Assembly: GCF_048771995.1 (NCBI RefSeq)
Contig: NC_133036.1
Location: 20,285,501-20,349,500, forward strand
DNA length: 64,000 bases
Origin: Taeniopygia guttata
Lineage: Eukaryota; Chordata; Aves; Passeriformes; Estrildidae
Reading direction: 5' to 3'
Below, one piece after another: positions 13,164-25,666 of this stretch. The notes beneath the pieces are model-generated. The model did not search any database, had not been told where the DNA came from, and worked only from the letters and a program-made list of their open reading frames with translations. Both the position numbers and the translations under genes were made by a program. The number at the start of each line of letters is the position of its first letter. Positions within the stretch are counted from its first letter, which is position 1.

Positions 13164-13870
13164 TGACAGCCGGGGCTCACCCTGGGTCAGGGGTGGCTCC
13201 GTGTGGTGGAAAAATCTCTCCTCCAACCCGTGCTTTCAAAATAAAGCTCAGAAGTCTCTGTTGTTCGGTCTCAAGGCAGTTTATTGCAAGTTATCCAAAA
13301 GATTTTCTTCTGGGGCTGCTGTGGTTTGCTCAGCAGCTCAGGCAGAGGCACACACACACCCTGACACCCTCTCTGTCTCCCGACTGCTTCTTCTCTCCCC
13401 GCCCAGGGCTGCTGCTGTCTTTTATATGGTACATTACGTGTTACATGGGTACAGTTTTTCCCCAATACCTACTACCTATATTAAATGGTGCCTTTCTACT
13501 CTAAACCAGTCTGTGAGTGCCAACATCACCAAAAACATGGAGGTAAGGAAGAAGGAAGAGGAGGGGCAGAACCAGCCAAAATCCCTCCACCTTAAAACTT
13601 CTGACCCCCATGTACAAAACTAAAACCCCCCTGTAAAAGCATTAAACCCCCCCTGTACAGCACTAAAAAATTCTTCCCTTTACTTTGTAACTACTTCTAC
13701 TATAATATCTAAACTTTTTTGACTTCTTGTTCTTCCTGCAAGGTTGGTAAATCATTCCATGGCTCAAACCCAAAATCACAGCTGTTTCCAGCTGCCTGCC
13801 AGGGTCTCAAATGCTTCTGACCGGGCCTGGAACCTCCAAAAATGTCTGAGGGACATTTTGAGTTCCGACA
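13164..13870 (-). mobile_element. Solo LTR of an endogenous retrovirus, minus strand
   Basis: This is a 707-bp element beginning TGACAG and ending CCGACA, so it has the TG/CA ends of an LTR. It is flanked by ATTGAT (13158-13163) and ATTGAC (13871-13876), a 6-bp target duplication with one mismatch. Read on the minus strand it carries a TATA-like box (complement of 13420-13427) about 140 bp upstream of an AATAAA poly(A) signal (complement of 13280-13285), as expected for U3-R-U5. I see no retroviral internal region on either side, so recombination between two LTRs probably left this one. A related copy lies at about 42850-43500. A 6-bp duplication suggests an ERVK-like class, but that is inference. 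Confidence 0.78.
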
Positions 13871-16431
13871 ATTGACCAGTCTGGTCTGTCTGTATGGGAC
13901 TGTTGGCAAGAGTGATGAGTTTCTCAATAAGAATAGCAGAGTGCATTACAGCACAGTGTAAGAGAATAAAGCGATTGATCAGCCTTCTGCAATTATGGAG
14001 TCAGTGCTAATTATTACCCGGCTGGGGGCTTGTGGCCACGGGTTTGGTTCTCCTTTTGCCTTTTGGGGTCCTAGTTTTTAAGGGGGTCATTTGCCCCTGC
14101 AGGGAGTCAGCAGCAGAGGCAAAGGGCAAGGGCAGCACTGCCCCCAGGTCAGGGCTCCTCAGGGGGGACAGGGACAAACCTGAGGGTGCTGAGGGGTGCA
14201 GGGAGTGGGGATGGGAAGGGGAAAGGGCAGCAATGGATTGAGATCTGAGGAAATCCTCAGTGGTGAGGGAGGAGGTGGTGCAGAACCTGAGGGCTGTGAG
14301 AGGTGGGGAATTAGCAGTTGTTTTGTATATCTGTATATTCCCCACTGTTTGCAACAGTCGCTACGGGGAAGATCTTGAGCAGGGTGATCACAATATCAGA
14401 TGTACACATTCTTCCTGCCCACCAGAATCCCTCCATGCAGTTTTCAGCTTTATCTGCTTTGTCTGCAATATTTTATCTGCTGCATTGCTGTGGGTTTGCT
14501 GGTCCAAAACTCCCAGGACAGAGGTGCTAGCACTGAGGTGTATTGGATTCCTGCTCCTGTGTTTTGTCCCACCCATGCAGAATTCTCCTTAGCATTTGCT
14601 GATACTCTGATTAACTTTCCTCAACTCCTTTCAAACCTGGTCCTGAAAGGGCTTCTGACTGGATGGGTACAGCATTCCAATGTTTCCCATTCCTGCTGCC
14701 TTCTTTATCAAAGTTGGTAGTGTCTGCTCTAGACATAAAAATATTTGGAAGTTTTTGTTATAGAATATAACACATGGTACACTGTTTTATAAAACTTCCT
14801 GACAACGGAATTGGTGAAAATTAAATGCCACAGACCTTACCCACAACCTTCTGAAATCTCTCTTGGAAAAATTCTGCCAACAATTATTATCTGCTTATGT
14901 TTCTTTAATATGTGCTCAGCCAGAGGATTGCTCAGGGATCAACCCCAGTGAACATAATTTGGAACCCCACAGAGCTTTTAGATTGTGCACGGGGTGCTGA
15001 GCACCTCCTGCTTGTTGTAGTCTCTGTTCTGTCCAATTTTTCCTTTGCTTTATTTGTTGCATCTATTTTATCTGTATGGATTACAAGTTCAGATGCAATT
15101 TTAATCAGTGTTTTAGGGAAAAAGGGCAGCTGGTGCTGCTGAGCTCCCAGGAGATCCCGAGTGGTGCAGGGAGGGTGTGAGCAGAGTCCTTCCTGCTCAG
15201 GAGGATTCCATGAGGAGTGGTGGCTCCCCAAGGAAGAGGACAGGTCTGAGAGAGTAAATGTGCTTCAGAGCACCCCAGGGATTGTGCAGAGATGTCTTTC
15301 TCCAGCTGGGTCAAAGTGGCTCAGAGACACTCTGCACTTCTGTCCCTTTGTTCTGCTTGTTCCCTGCTGGAGCAGCAGATTCCACTGTTAAAGCACTGAT
15401 TTGTTGGTAAAGAAAATTGTCTGATGGAAAACTGCAACAGCTGCCTGAAAATTAAGGGAAAAAAAAGATAAATTGAATAAAATGAGGTCTTAATTTTGTT
15501 ATGGGGACAAAAAGATTGTACTGCACCAAAATTTGCTAAATCCATCAAGCAGCAGAGTGAACCCACCATGAATTGTGACGTGAGAGCCACCAGGGCCGCT
15601 CCTAACTAGAGGAGAGGGATTTGTGGAAGTGCTTTTCATATTTCCATGGCATTTTGCAGTTCAAAGGTGTTCTCTGCCTTCCCTCCTGCCAGGTTTGTTA
15701 GCAGACCTGAGCAGTTGCTGCACTGATGCCTCTGTACTTGCAGCACCATCCCCGTGTGAGCTTTGCTGTTCTCCTCAGGGCTTTGAGTGACAGGTGGAAC
15801 AACCAAAACCAACATATTTCAAGACCCTTTTGCCCTCCTTCAGAGCTGTGTTAAAACACTTTGTTATTTGTATTTAATCTGCCTTCTTGGAGTTTGATTC
15901 AATGTAATGGCTTTTTGAAATCCAAAGGGTATGGGATCACAAGCTTGCACTTGGACAGAAATTGGAAATGTAATAATACTGTGAACTCCTGGATCTGACT
16001 GATCCTTCCTGTGCAGGGGCTCCTCACGCCGTCAGAGGTTCCAGAGAGAACCTGGAACCAGCTCAGTGCAACTCAAAAACGAGGCTTTAAAGTGGCCCCA
16101 GTGACGTGTGCACACAGAGCTGCATTTCACTGCTGTGCCCCATCTCATTGCTGCTGTCTCAACACATTTTCATTGAGTTAATACAATATTGGTAACAGAA
16201 AAAACCAAAGTTACAGTTTTCTAGCTTCTATGCCTTTTTCAGCTGGATTGCTCCTGTGTTTTCCCTTATTTGCAGCAAATTGTTTTCCAGTTCCTCAAGT
16301 TTGAGAAGCTCATTTCAAACTGTTAGAAAACCCCATCTGACCTACAGAGATTAGGGCTCCTGAAGTACAACAAGCAGGTTTCCTGCTATTGAAAGCAATT
16401 TTGAGAAGATTTTTTGGGATTAATTCCATGA
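13871..16431. other. Sequence beside the LTR, no gene recognised
   Basis: A G-rich patch occupies about 14030-14300. I looked for proviral gag, pol or env similarity next to the LTR and saw none, nor a polypurine tract adjoining it. Short frames at 14260-14720 and 14932-15231 show no recognised domain. Confidence 0.5.
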
Positions 16432-16635
16432 TTTGTTTGTGTTTGGTTTCTCTGGTGTGGGTTTTTTTGTTTGTTTTTTTTTTTTTTTTTTTTGGTTTGG
16501 TTTTTGGTGTTCTTGTTGTTGTGGTAGTGTGGTTTTGTTTTGTTTTGTTTTTTTGGGGGGCTTTGTTTTTGTTTGATTTGTTTCTATTTATTCTAGGGTT
16601 TTTTTTGTTGGGTTTTTTTTTTTTTGCTGTTGTAA
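16432..16635. repeat. T/G-rich strand-asymmetric low-complexity tract
   Basis: About 200 bp made almost entirely of T and G on the plus strand, including a 20-base T run at 16474-16493 and TTTTG motifs. The frame through it encodes a Phe/Val/Leu-rich string on plus and a Lys/Thr-rich string on minus; neither is a credible protein. Confidence 0.92.
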
Positions 16636-17933
16636 GTAGGTTTATTTCTAAGCTTTTTCTTAAGGTGCACTTAGCATGAACACACTGCACTACCAAATAT
16701 TTAAAATTTGTCAAGAGAACTTTCCAAGAAAATTCTGATATTAAAAAAAAAAAAGCTATTGAAATATTCATCATATGTTACCTGAAATGTCTTGTGAATA
16801 ATGGGCAGATACTGTACCAGCAGGTAATCTTTAAAATAACTTAATCAAGTAGCAACTGGTAACATTGTGTGATGTTGCTTCTGGGAATAGTGGCAAGCAG
16901 CAGAAATGTTGATTACTTGGCCCTTTGCCTTTCTAGTGCTGAATTACTGAAATCACAGTGCATAAATGCACATAATTCTAATTTTTAATTTTAAATATTA
17001 ATATTTTTTGACTGGAGAAAATGCAAGTCAAACTTTCCCCACATTTTCACTGATGTTTCTGTCTGGTTTGGATCTGTGTGGGTCCTCTGTGTAGGATTAT
17101 TTTGCTAATTTGCAGCAGACTGAAAAATGTGGAAGCAAAATATCCATGATACATGAATGCACACAGGTAGGATAGTTCTTAAAATTAAAATGTGCTGCAA
17201 AAGACCGCACAAATCTAAGCTGCTTTTCAAATCTTAATAATTGAAATTTTTCTTTTGATCTTGCAAGATTTCTCAGAAGACATGATGTAGTTAAGTCCTG
17301 CTTATTATAGGGGAGATGTTTATGGGTAATAATTTGTAAAATTTTATTTGGTGGTAAAAATAAAATAAAGAAATAAATATTTCCCTGGATCCAAGCCTTT
17401 GGTTTTGCACTTGAAATGTTAAAGAAGCTGTGAAATTGTTAATTTGTATCCCCAGGAAACGTGGAACACCTGTTTTTTGGCAAAGGTCTTTACTGAAAAG
17501 GAGGAAATAGTTTCAAAAGATGTTTATTCCAGGGCTGATCACAGCTTGCAGGCCTAGGTCAGCTTTAGTTTAAAATGGAGTTAATTCCAATCTTGAACAC
17601 GATTCTGGAGAAGTTTCAAACACAGATTTCCCTTTAGGAGCGTAAAACTGGGACTTCTTATTCTGTCCCTCAGCGACGTGGGGACACGAGCTGTGGGATT
17701 CTGAGCCTGTCACACCATAGGCAGAAACTGAGATGCAGACCCTCTGAATTGTACCTTTGCAAATACAAAATACTGTCACAAGAATCTTTGGACTGCTCCC
17801 AGAACTGCTCCAAAGACAAATCAGAGCAGGGGTGTTTTGCCTCTGACCCCACCAGAGCAGCGAGGAGCCCATGACCAGGATGGGCAGCAGAGCTTGGCAG
17901 GGCTTTCCTGACCCCTGAGCTGCTGAGCGGGTG
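16636..17933. other. Unique AT-rich sequence
   Basis: No gene or repeat family recognised. AT content is high, especially at about 16960-17400, and the sequence turns GC-richer towards the following GGGCT array. Confidence 0.55.
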
Positions 17934-18014
17934 CTTTGGGCTGGGCTTTGGGCTGGGCTGGGCTGGGCTTTGGGCTGGGCTGGGCTGGGGTTTGGGTTGG
18001 GCTGGGCTGGGCTG
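17934..18014. repeat. (GGGCT)n pentanucleotide array
   Basis: A degenerate tandem array of GGGCT with TTT insertions between blocks, about 80 bp. The plus strand has closely spaced GGG runs and so meets the simple G-quadruplex pattern. The minus strand reads as Pro/Ala/Gln/Ser-rich chance peptide. The same pentamer recurs in opposite orientation at 43537-43570. Confidence 0.92.
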
Positions 18015-19197
18015 CCCCACAAGAAGAGAGATTTAGCACCGATAATTCAAATCCCCCTGGGAGTACCAACAGAGTCTGCACAAAACAAACAATGCTTTCT
18101 GAAACTCTGGGAAAAAGTGCAACCAACTTCAGCCCTTCGAGTTCTGTAAAGCAGCAAAGTCTGGCCATGGATTTCTGATGGGCTGGCACATATCCTAAAA
18201 TAGCCCCTAAAATAGGCCACAACAATGCCTTCAGTGTCATCCCCACAGCGTAAATAGCACAATTTCTCATCCATACCTAGGGAAAGAAGAGTTTTGCTTA
18301 TGCTGTGTCAGCACTGTGTCCCCAGCATCTCCTCATTCCACGCTGCCACACACAGGAAGCAAATCCCCAGAGGGAGAGGGGGCAGCCTGGGATCTTGGAC
18401 TGGATTTGGTGGTGGGCTTTGTGTGTGTGGAGACAGCTGCTGTTTATTCCTATTGTGCATATTGCAGTGTTCTCAATGTGCCTCCCACACCAAGTTATGT
18501 TCCTGTATTCAGCTGAAAGGGCACTTAAAAAGCAGTATGACACTTCCCTATGCTTGCAGCCAATGTAACAAAAACTCTACATTTTCCAGACCTGCAGCAC
18601 AGCATCAAATACATTTTTAATTTAGGGTAGTAAGTATTGAGGCCAGAAGGATGCAGAAAATTTATTATCACTTCTTATATGACTTCATCTGAAAGTTATT
18701 GCTGTGTTCAGCCCAGCTGGACATTTGTGTGTGAGTTTGCAACTCTGCTTGAGGGGAAAAAAGAAGGAAATCATGTCTTGAAGTCCTCCAGTCATCTCTC
18801 TTGGTAGTTTGCCACTGGTCGCTTGCCCTGACACTTAAAATGTGTGCCTTAATGCAGACTGATTGTGTTTGGATTCAGTGCCCTGTTTGCCCCCTCACCT
18901 CATTCGAAAGGTTCCTTATTGCCCATCCACATCACTTCATTTTCATTCCTGGGAAGGAGCCTCTGTGCTTTGCTATGCAGTGCAGCTCTGCAGAGATCTT
19001 TGTGAGAGCTCAGCAAACCATTGCCATGCCAGTGGGATGCTGCTCCTGCTCTAATTCCTCCCTCTTGGGTCCCTCCTGTTTTCCTGTGTTTGATTAGCAG
19101 GGCTGCAGCTCAGGGCTGGCAGGGCTCTGAGGGACATTTCAGATGGCCCCTTTTAGGATGGCTGCTTTCATGGGTTAAGCATACCAAAACTGATGAG
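18015..19197. other. Unique sequence, no gene recognised
   Basis: I see only short chance open frames on both strands, the longest about 108 codons at 18294-18620, with no known domain. Confidence 0.5.
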
Positions 19198-19276
19198 GGT
19201 AAATGTAAAGCTCTGTATTTCCAGCACTCAAATATTGGGTAAATGTAAAGCTCTGTTTTTCCAGCACTCAAATATT
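19198..19276. repeat. 40-bp tandem duplication (2 copies)
   Basis: The unit, which starts 'ggtaaatgtaaagctctgt' and ends 'cagcactcaaatatt', occurs twice head to tail with period 40 and one visible mismatch (A versus T after 'ctctgt'). The near identity indicates a recent local duplication. Confidence 0.95.
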
Positions 19277-19383
19277 GCTCTGCCATAAGGGGTCTATTCA
19301 TTCTTGAGATTCAAAAATGAGCTCAAAGGAGTTTTAAACTTCTGAGGTTTTGTAAATCTTAAAAACCTGGAAAGCATAACAGA

Positions 19384-19799
19384 GAGAAGGGAACAGAGCT
19401 GGGAAGGGGCTGAGCCCCAGGAGGGGCTGAGGGAGCTGGAAAGGGGCTCAGCCTGGAGCAAAGGAGGCTCAGGGGGCCCTTCTGGCTCTGCACAGCTCCT
19501 GCCAGGAGGGGACAGCCGGGGGGTCGGGCTCTGCTCCAGGAACAGGGACAGGAGGAGAGGGAATGGCCTCAGGCTGGGCCAGGGCAGGCTCAGGGTGGAT
19601 TTTGGGAACAATTTCCTCACAGAAAAGGTTCTCCAGCCCAGCACAGCTGCCCAGGGCAGGGGTGGACTCCCCATCCCTGAGGGATTAAAGCCATGTGGAT
19701 GTGGCACTTGGGGACATGGGTTAGCCTTGGCAGTGATGGGTTAATGGTTGAACTTGATGGTCTTGGTTGGTGCTTTCCAACCCAAATTATTCTATGATT
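19384..19799 (+). mobile_element. CR1 LINE, truncated 3' end
   Basis: Sense-strand CR1 3' region. It contains the typical 'ctcagcctggagcaaagg' stretch, 'ggccagggcaggctcagg', 'aacaatttcctcacagaaaa', 'agctgcccagggcagg', 'gatgtggcacttggggacat', and the terminal 'ttattctatgatt'. The 3' end is at 19799. It represents roughly the last 400 bp of CR1 (end of the reverse-transcriptase ORF region and the 3' UTR), strongly 5'-truncated and non-coding. Its orientation is opposite to most other CR1 copies in the window. Confidence 0.9.
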
Positions 19800-21321
19800 T
19801 TAAAGTGGAGGGAGGTTAGTAGGCTCCAGTCTACTGCACTTGGTATTCTGTAGGATTATTTCCAGAAAAATGCTGTGTTTCTCCATCCATATAATTGGTG
19901 GATTGGATGGGACAGGACAGATTAACACCAACTAGTCTTAATTTGCAGGTTTACAACTGAACTGAGATACTTTGGGCAGCAGATGGATATTTTTGTATGC
20001 TTTATATATGCTAGTATATTTTCCAGCATGATACGAGTGACTTTTTGTGCTGGAAATGGCTTAGAAAATAATTTTGTATCAAGCTGAACCCTGACAACTT
20101 AGTTGCAGCAATTTCCTTACTTTTTCCCATTCATCGTCTTTGTAAAGTTTCCTTAACTTGTGGCATTTTCTCAGAGCACAGTTTTATTTTCCAATGCTTT
20201 TATCATCTGAGATGCCTTTCTCTGAGGTCCCTCTGATCTGTCCATCTCCCAGGCCCGCTGCTCCCAAACACAGGCTGAGATCTAGCAGGACTTAGATAAT
20301 CATGCTTATTTTACAGCCTCAGTGCTGTGACCTAAATAGCATCACTTTTTACATGTCAGGGCTCCTGTTGGCTTGCACTGGCTGCATTATCCTGCCTGAC
20401 ACCGGCTCTGTGTCTGTGATGCTCCTCCATGGAATCTGTTCACGGGAAAATCCGCCCAGCCTCGCTCAGTTTCAGCTCCCTGCATCTCCAGCAAAGTCAG
20501 TGCATCTCAGCAGGACTTGCCAGATTAAGACTGAGCAAAGACCTCAGGATTTGTCTCCTTGTCAGTGCATTTGTTCCTTTCAGCTGAAACTGTTTGTCAT
20601 TTGTTTCTATTGAATCATAGGACAAATTGATTTAATTATTTTGGTCCCTCAGGGTCTTTGACATCTTGCATATTGTTTAGGGCGGTGTAAAGCCTGGCAG
20701 TTTTCTCTCTAGTTTCTTATAATAAGCAATAGCAATGTTGCTGTATTTGTTTCTAAATGCATGTTTGGATATTTTGAAGAGTCTACTTCGTAGCTTCTTA
20801 ATCGTAAAAACTTGCTGAAAGCCTGGCTTTTTCAGGGAGGTGGGGAGAAAACCTTCCAAAGAAAATAAAACAAGTGACAGAGCTCTGTATCACACAGATG
20901 TACTTCTGGGGGGGAAGAGAAAAACATAAGCCCAAAAGTCCCAAATCAATTTGTGTTCTTAAAGACTCTTTGTGTTTAGAAATGTATGAAGAGAAAGGTA
21001 TGAAGGGAAAGAGGAAAGACTTAGAAAAGAGTTACTTTGTGCCTCTATTTCTGGGTACAATGACACATAGAACTGTGTTATATAGAACCCATTCCCTCTC
21101 CATATTTACATGAAATCTGCAAATATTTGAAGTAATTTTATCTCCTGGCATACACCTGTGCATTGGTGAATCACGTTGTGAACTGATACGTAAATCAGTT
21201 ACAAAATACTGGTGTTTTGCAAAATTAATGTCTTAAAGACTGAAATTGTCACTGATTCTTTTTCTTGAGGTGAAATCAGCAGCTTTGTCTCTTTCCACTA
21301 TGTAGAATCACCTGTACAAAT
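19800..21321. other. Unique sequence, no gene recognised
   Basis: AT-rich flanks surround a less AT-rich segment at about 20210-20560. The short open frames in it have no recognisable domain. Confidence 0.5.
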
Positions 21322-21424
21322 AGAATCACAGCATGGTTTGGGTTGGGAGGGATCTCAAAGTCATCTTGTTCCCACCTCTGCCATGGGCAGGGTCATCTCC
21401 CACTGCCCCACTTGCCCAGTTTGA
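21322..21424 (-). mobile_element. CR1 LINE 3'-end fragment
   Basis: The segment begins 'agaatcacagcatggtttgg' and 'gttgggagggatctcaaag', the antisense of the CR1 3' terminus, then 'ctgccatgggcagggtcat'. Only about the last 100 bp of the element is recognisable before similarity fades. Minus strand, 3' end at the left. Confidence 0.82.
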
Positions 21425-24400
21425 TGATTTGTATGATGTGTGTCCCCCAGCAGTGGGTCTGGGATCCTCAGGCTGTGTTTGCCTGCTTGGATATCCCCCC
21501 TAAAACCTGGGGGGGAAAAGGAGGAATGACTAAGATGGTTTTGGAGGGGACAGATCCTCAGCTGTTGAGGCCAGAGCTGTGGAGTGGCATCCTCGAAATG
21601 CATCTTTGAAAAGTGACATTTTTATTTATTCAGCGAGTTCACTTGGTGGAACACTGACCTGTTTGAAGAAGAGCTGTGAGACTCTGGTGCTGTGACTCTT
21701 GTGGATGTCCCATCACAGCCATTCCTGCAGTGCAATATCAGTGCAGAGAAACAGCACAAATTGTATCAACTTCCCTGCTGGGGATGCACATCAGTATGAA
21801 AAAAAATGCTGAAAGATTGAAGTTTGATCTGCAGCATTCTTTGTTACTGTCTCATCCTTTACCGTCCCTTTTTGTCCATTCCTCCAATTCATAATTAAAA
21901 GGGAGGAAAAAATAGGAGGAGGAGAAAGAAGGAAAAAAATTGAAATCTTTCCAAGACTTTTGGCTCTAATTAGATTTTCATTAAGGTTTTATAAAATCTA
22001 TTACACAAATCCTCATAAGAAATGAGAGCAGAGTTCATGGAGATGATTAACAAATTGGCTTAATGAACTTATCTTGAACCTCTCAGACCCACTGCGGAGT
22101 TCTCGCTCCCTGGCAGATTTACCCCGGCACTCAGCGGGGCTGTGCCTGGAGCCAGGAGTGCCTGAGCCTGGGGAGGGAAGGGACAGCAGCCCCTGGCTGT
22201 CTGCCCTGCTGGGAGTCCCACACTGACCCCAGAGGGACCTGCTCAAGGGCTGCCAGCAGGCACCCCGGGATGGAATAGAACGTCCAGGACAGAGGGTACT
22301 TCCAGAAATTATGTCTGAGAGGGGGATTAAGAAATTGCTTTAACTTCCACACCTCTAGGATGGTGAGATGATAATTCCTAAAACTCCTCTATTCAGTTAT
22401 ATATATATGACCTCAAAACATTTTATGAAGAAATACATTTCTTGATGTTAAGCAGGAACGGGTGGGAAAGGTCTCCTAACCAGATTTTGTTTGAACTGGT
22501 GTGCTTGCTTTCAGACTGTTCCTGTTCTGGGATATTTAGGTTTGAATATAACCATGTGAGATCTAAAAGCACCGGTGAAAGAAAACTTACAGTCAGGAGT
22601 TTGGTCCTGGGTCATCTTGAGAAAAACCCATCAAAATTATGTTCTTTAAGGAATATAATTGAAATATAATGGTTCCAGACAGGATTACCAGATCCACTGG
22701 GAAGAATAGCTCCTGATGGAAGTTCTGGCAGCCATGGCCCTGCTCTCCCTTCTCGCACTGTCTCTGCCTTCTGCCCTTGCTGGTACTGCAAGGAGAACTG
22801 CTGTACCAATCAAGGAGGTGCCTGACTGTTTTGTTTTTTGATGGGTTATTTTTTACTGGATCATTCCCATCAGCCCCAGTGAGGAAAATGGGAATGTGGC
22901 TGAGGAGAGCCCGAGCCCTGGCACTCCTTAGCTCTGCTCTTGGATGTTCACCTCACTCAGCCTGAGAATTAAAACTGAGCTCTTTTCCCTTGCTGGGAGG
23001 GAGTGACACCACAGCCCCTTTTCCTGGCTCTGTCCCACACTCAGCTGGATGGGATGTGCATGGTGCTGTCCCTGCCATCTGTGCAGGAGCACGAGCTGCA
23101 GCTCCTTTGCCATTCCCCAAGTGCCACCTGAGCGGGAATTCAGCAGGGAAAGCAGCACCTTGTCCTCATCACTGCTGCCTCTTGCCAAGCCCAAAGCATC
23201 TCCTTTTCACAAACTGGAGAGGTTATCAAACACTTCAAGAAGCAGAAGTTCTGGAAACCAGAAGCTGGGAAGTGAGGCAGCAGCTGGCTGGGGCAGTGCC
23301 CTTTAATCCCCAGCCCTGGTGTGTGAATCCATGTCTGACACTCGTCAGCACCACATGGCCCGGCCCCTTCTGGGCCCTGTGCTCCAGAGTCCTCATCTCA
23401 AAACTCATCTGGGGCTTGGAACTGGGATCTGCTCACTTTTGCCAACACTTATCTGCAGGATACAGCAGCGTTCAAATAATGTACAGCATCTCATCTCCAA
23501 TCAGTGCTGCTGGAGATAAGCTTGGATATAGGTGTTTTGCCAACTCTAAGTACATGTTAGGAAAAGTCTTTTATCTTCGTAATATCAAGGTTTAAAAACT
23601 GCTTTGCAGCCTTACAAGTAATTTGAAAGTTAGGTCTTAAAGGTTAAGAATTAGAAAAAATCTTAGCTTGCCCTTGTAACCTTGAGCCATTTCTTTGTGC
23701 GCACACGGTATTTTACAATTATTTTAATTGCAGAATAGCAATCCTAGCTTCACGTCTTGCAGTTCATAGAGGTTAAGGAATTGCACCTGAGGGCAACAGC
23801 TATGTCACATCCAGACTTACTTAAATGTATCTCTGCTGGAAGCAAATATGCCTTGCTGTGGAAAGGAGAATTTGTTAGTCAAATAAACTGGGACTGTCCT
23901 GGCGCCACCCGTACCTGGTCTCACAGTAACCTTAAATGTATATGAAGAAATGTCCCTTAAGTAGTGTAGTGTTCGCTTCACTTTGTAATTTCATATTCAA
24001 GTTCTCTGCAGTTTGTTATTTATTTATTAGGAGGAGGATGAGGGTGAATTTCTGGAATGGGCAATGATGCAGAGCTGCAGTTGTGGGCTGGTTTTGGGGT
24101 TATTTTCCTGCTGCAGGAAGTGCCAGGACCCCACCGTGGGCACACAGAGGGTTGAGCTCACAGCAGGGCCCTGCAGCTCTCTAAATTTTGATGCAAAAGA
24201 AATCTTGTTCCCGTCAGGAATTGAACATCATATTGCAGAGGATCAAGGCAAAAGTTGGTTCAATGTGTGCTGCTGGGTCAATGTACCTGGAATGAGCTGT
24301 CCTGAGCACTGGAGAAGCTGGAAATTTGGAACACAGGCCAAATCCTGTGTATACAAAGACTATCAGTAAAACTGGAGTAAAGAAATTATGGTCCCCTGTT

Positions 24401-25289
24401 CCTACTGCAATCAACCTCCAAATCCTTAATGAATTTAGGAGGATGAGGATTTGGCCAGTGACTCCTCTTCTGCAGAAAGGACCAGGGCTGGACTGATAAA
24501 CCTCAAATGATATATTTACTGATGATATTTTTAGTTTTGATAGGAGGACATGAAAATTAGCATTTAATATTTGCAGCAGTTTTTTGAGATTCTATGCCTC
24601 GACACCAAGAAGTTTTACTTGTAAATGATGATTCCAAATATCAGGAGGTAGATGTTTCTTGAGGAAAAATAACTCCAAAACTGTGACAGCAGATTCAGTC
24701 AGGTATATAAATAACTAAAAAATATAGGGCAGGCTTGGTTTTTTAGGAGGTTTCTGCTTTTTTGGTGGGGGAAAGATGACATTTAAGATGCTGTATATTT
24801 GTGTTTTATCTAATCACAACTTTTAATTTTATTGCATATTTTGAGCTCTAGTCACCAAATTGTTCCTTAGCAATAAACAGATCTTTGAGCTGTTCTCAGA
24901 GGAAATACACAGGAAATTCTAGTGCCTGTTTGGTGATCTTTACTTGAAAGGACTTACTATTTAAAAGCAGAGCAAGCTGAGACAACTATTGTATTTATTG
25001 ACTATTAGGATTTTTAAGCTGGCTAGTTGAATTATCCATCTTAGATCTATTTTTACACAACTTCATCTCACTGTTCTTATACATGACATTAAATGATTCA
25101 TGTATTTTCTCCTTTTTTTTTTCTTTCCCACTTCTGTGAACTGAATTATTTTTGGGGTTGTTCCCAGCTTAATTTATTAAATCTCTCTGTGTGTATTTGT
25201 TTCTCTCTTTCTTCAATCAGAGATAGTTATTAAATTTGAGTTAAATTCATGTTACTGGGAACTAGATGGAACAAGGCCCTGCAATCCAA
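21425..25289. other. Unique sequence, no gene recognised
   Basis: A GC-richer block at about 22880-23420 produces the 201-codon plus frame 22990-23595, which has no recognised domain and overlaps other open frames in two further frames. The remainder is AT-rich. A short (TA)n run lies near 22399. Confidence 0.5.
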
Positions 25290-25560
25290 GGAAGTTCTGC
25301 TGGTGGAAGCGCTGGATGTCAGTTTAAAGTGGTTTATTGCACAGGTTCCAGAGTAAAAGCTTTGATTTTCATTCTCCTCCTGCTGTGGCATTCCCAGGGC
25401 AGCAGCTGGGGGTGCAGTGGCACTGGGAGCACTGGAAACCCTTCCCCTGCCCCTGGCTCGGGCACAGACTGAAAATCCCCCAGCCCTGGAGCCCAGAGCT
25501 GCCCTGGGCCTGCTCCCAGCGACACTGGAGCTGTGTTTGTCTGATTTTTAAAATCTGTTC
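25290..25560 (-). mobile_element. Possible LTR remnant
   Basis: The sequence 'gtggtttattgcacagg' at about 25330 reads on the minus strand as an AATAAA poly(A) signal. It is followed in plus coordinates by GC-rich sequence and then an A/T motif near 25545. This resembles the layout of the clearer LTRs in the window, but I could find neither TG/CA ends nor a target duplication. It may be only a GC-rich unique segment. Confidence 0.3.
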
Positions 25561-25629
25561 TATTCCACTTTTCAGCCCAATGGCATAAGCTTTTAACATC
25601 GCTTCAGTTCTATAAAGATAGCAATAGTG

Positions 25630-25666
25630 TCTTTTTTTTTCCTTTTTTTTTTCTTTTTTTTTTTTT
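25630..25666. repeat. Polypyrimidine (T-rich) tract
   Basis: 37 bases of T with four C residues and no purines on the plus strand. Simple low-complexity sequence with no retroposon body attached that I can recognise. Confidence 0.93.

Noticed and set aside
13871..15400. Possible proviral interior next to the solo LTR
   Set aside because: Target duplication closes immediately outside both LTR ends, there is no polypurine tract beside the LTR, and no retroviral protein similarity is visible.
16310..16774. 154-codon Lys/Thr/Asn-rich minus frame
   Set aside because: Most of it is the complement of the T/G-rich low-complexity tract.
22990..23595. 201-codon plus frame
   Set aside because: Low stop density in a GC-richer patch; no domain, no splice context, overlapping open frames.
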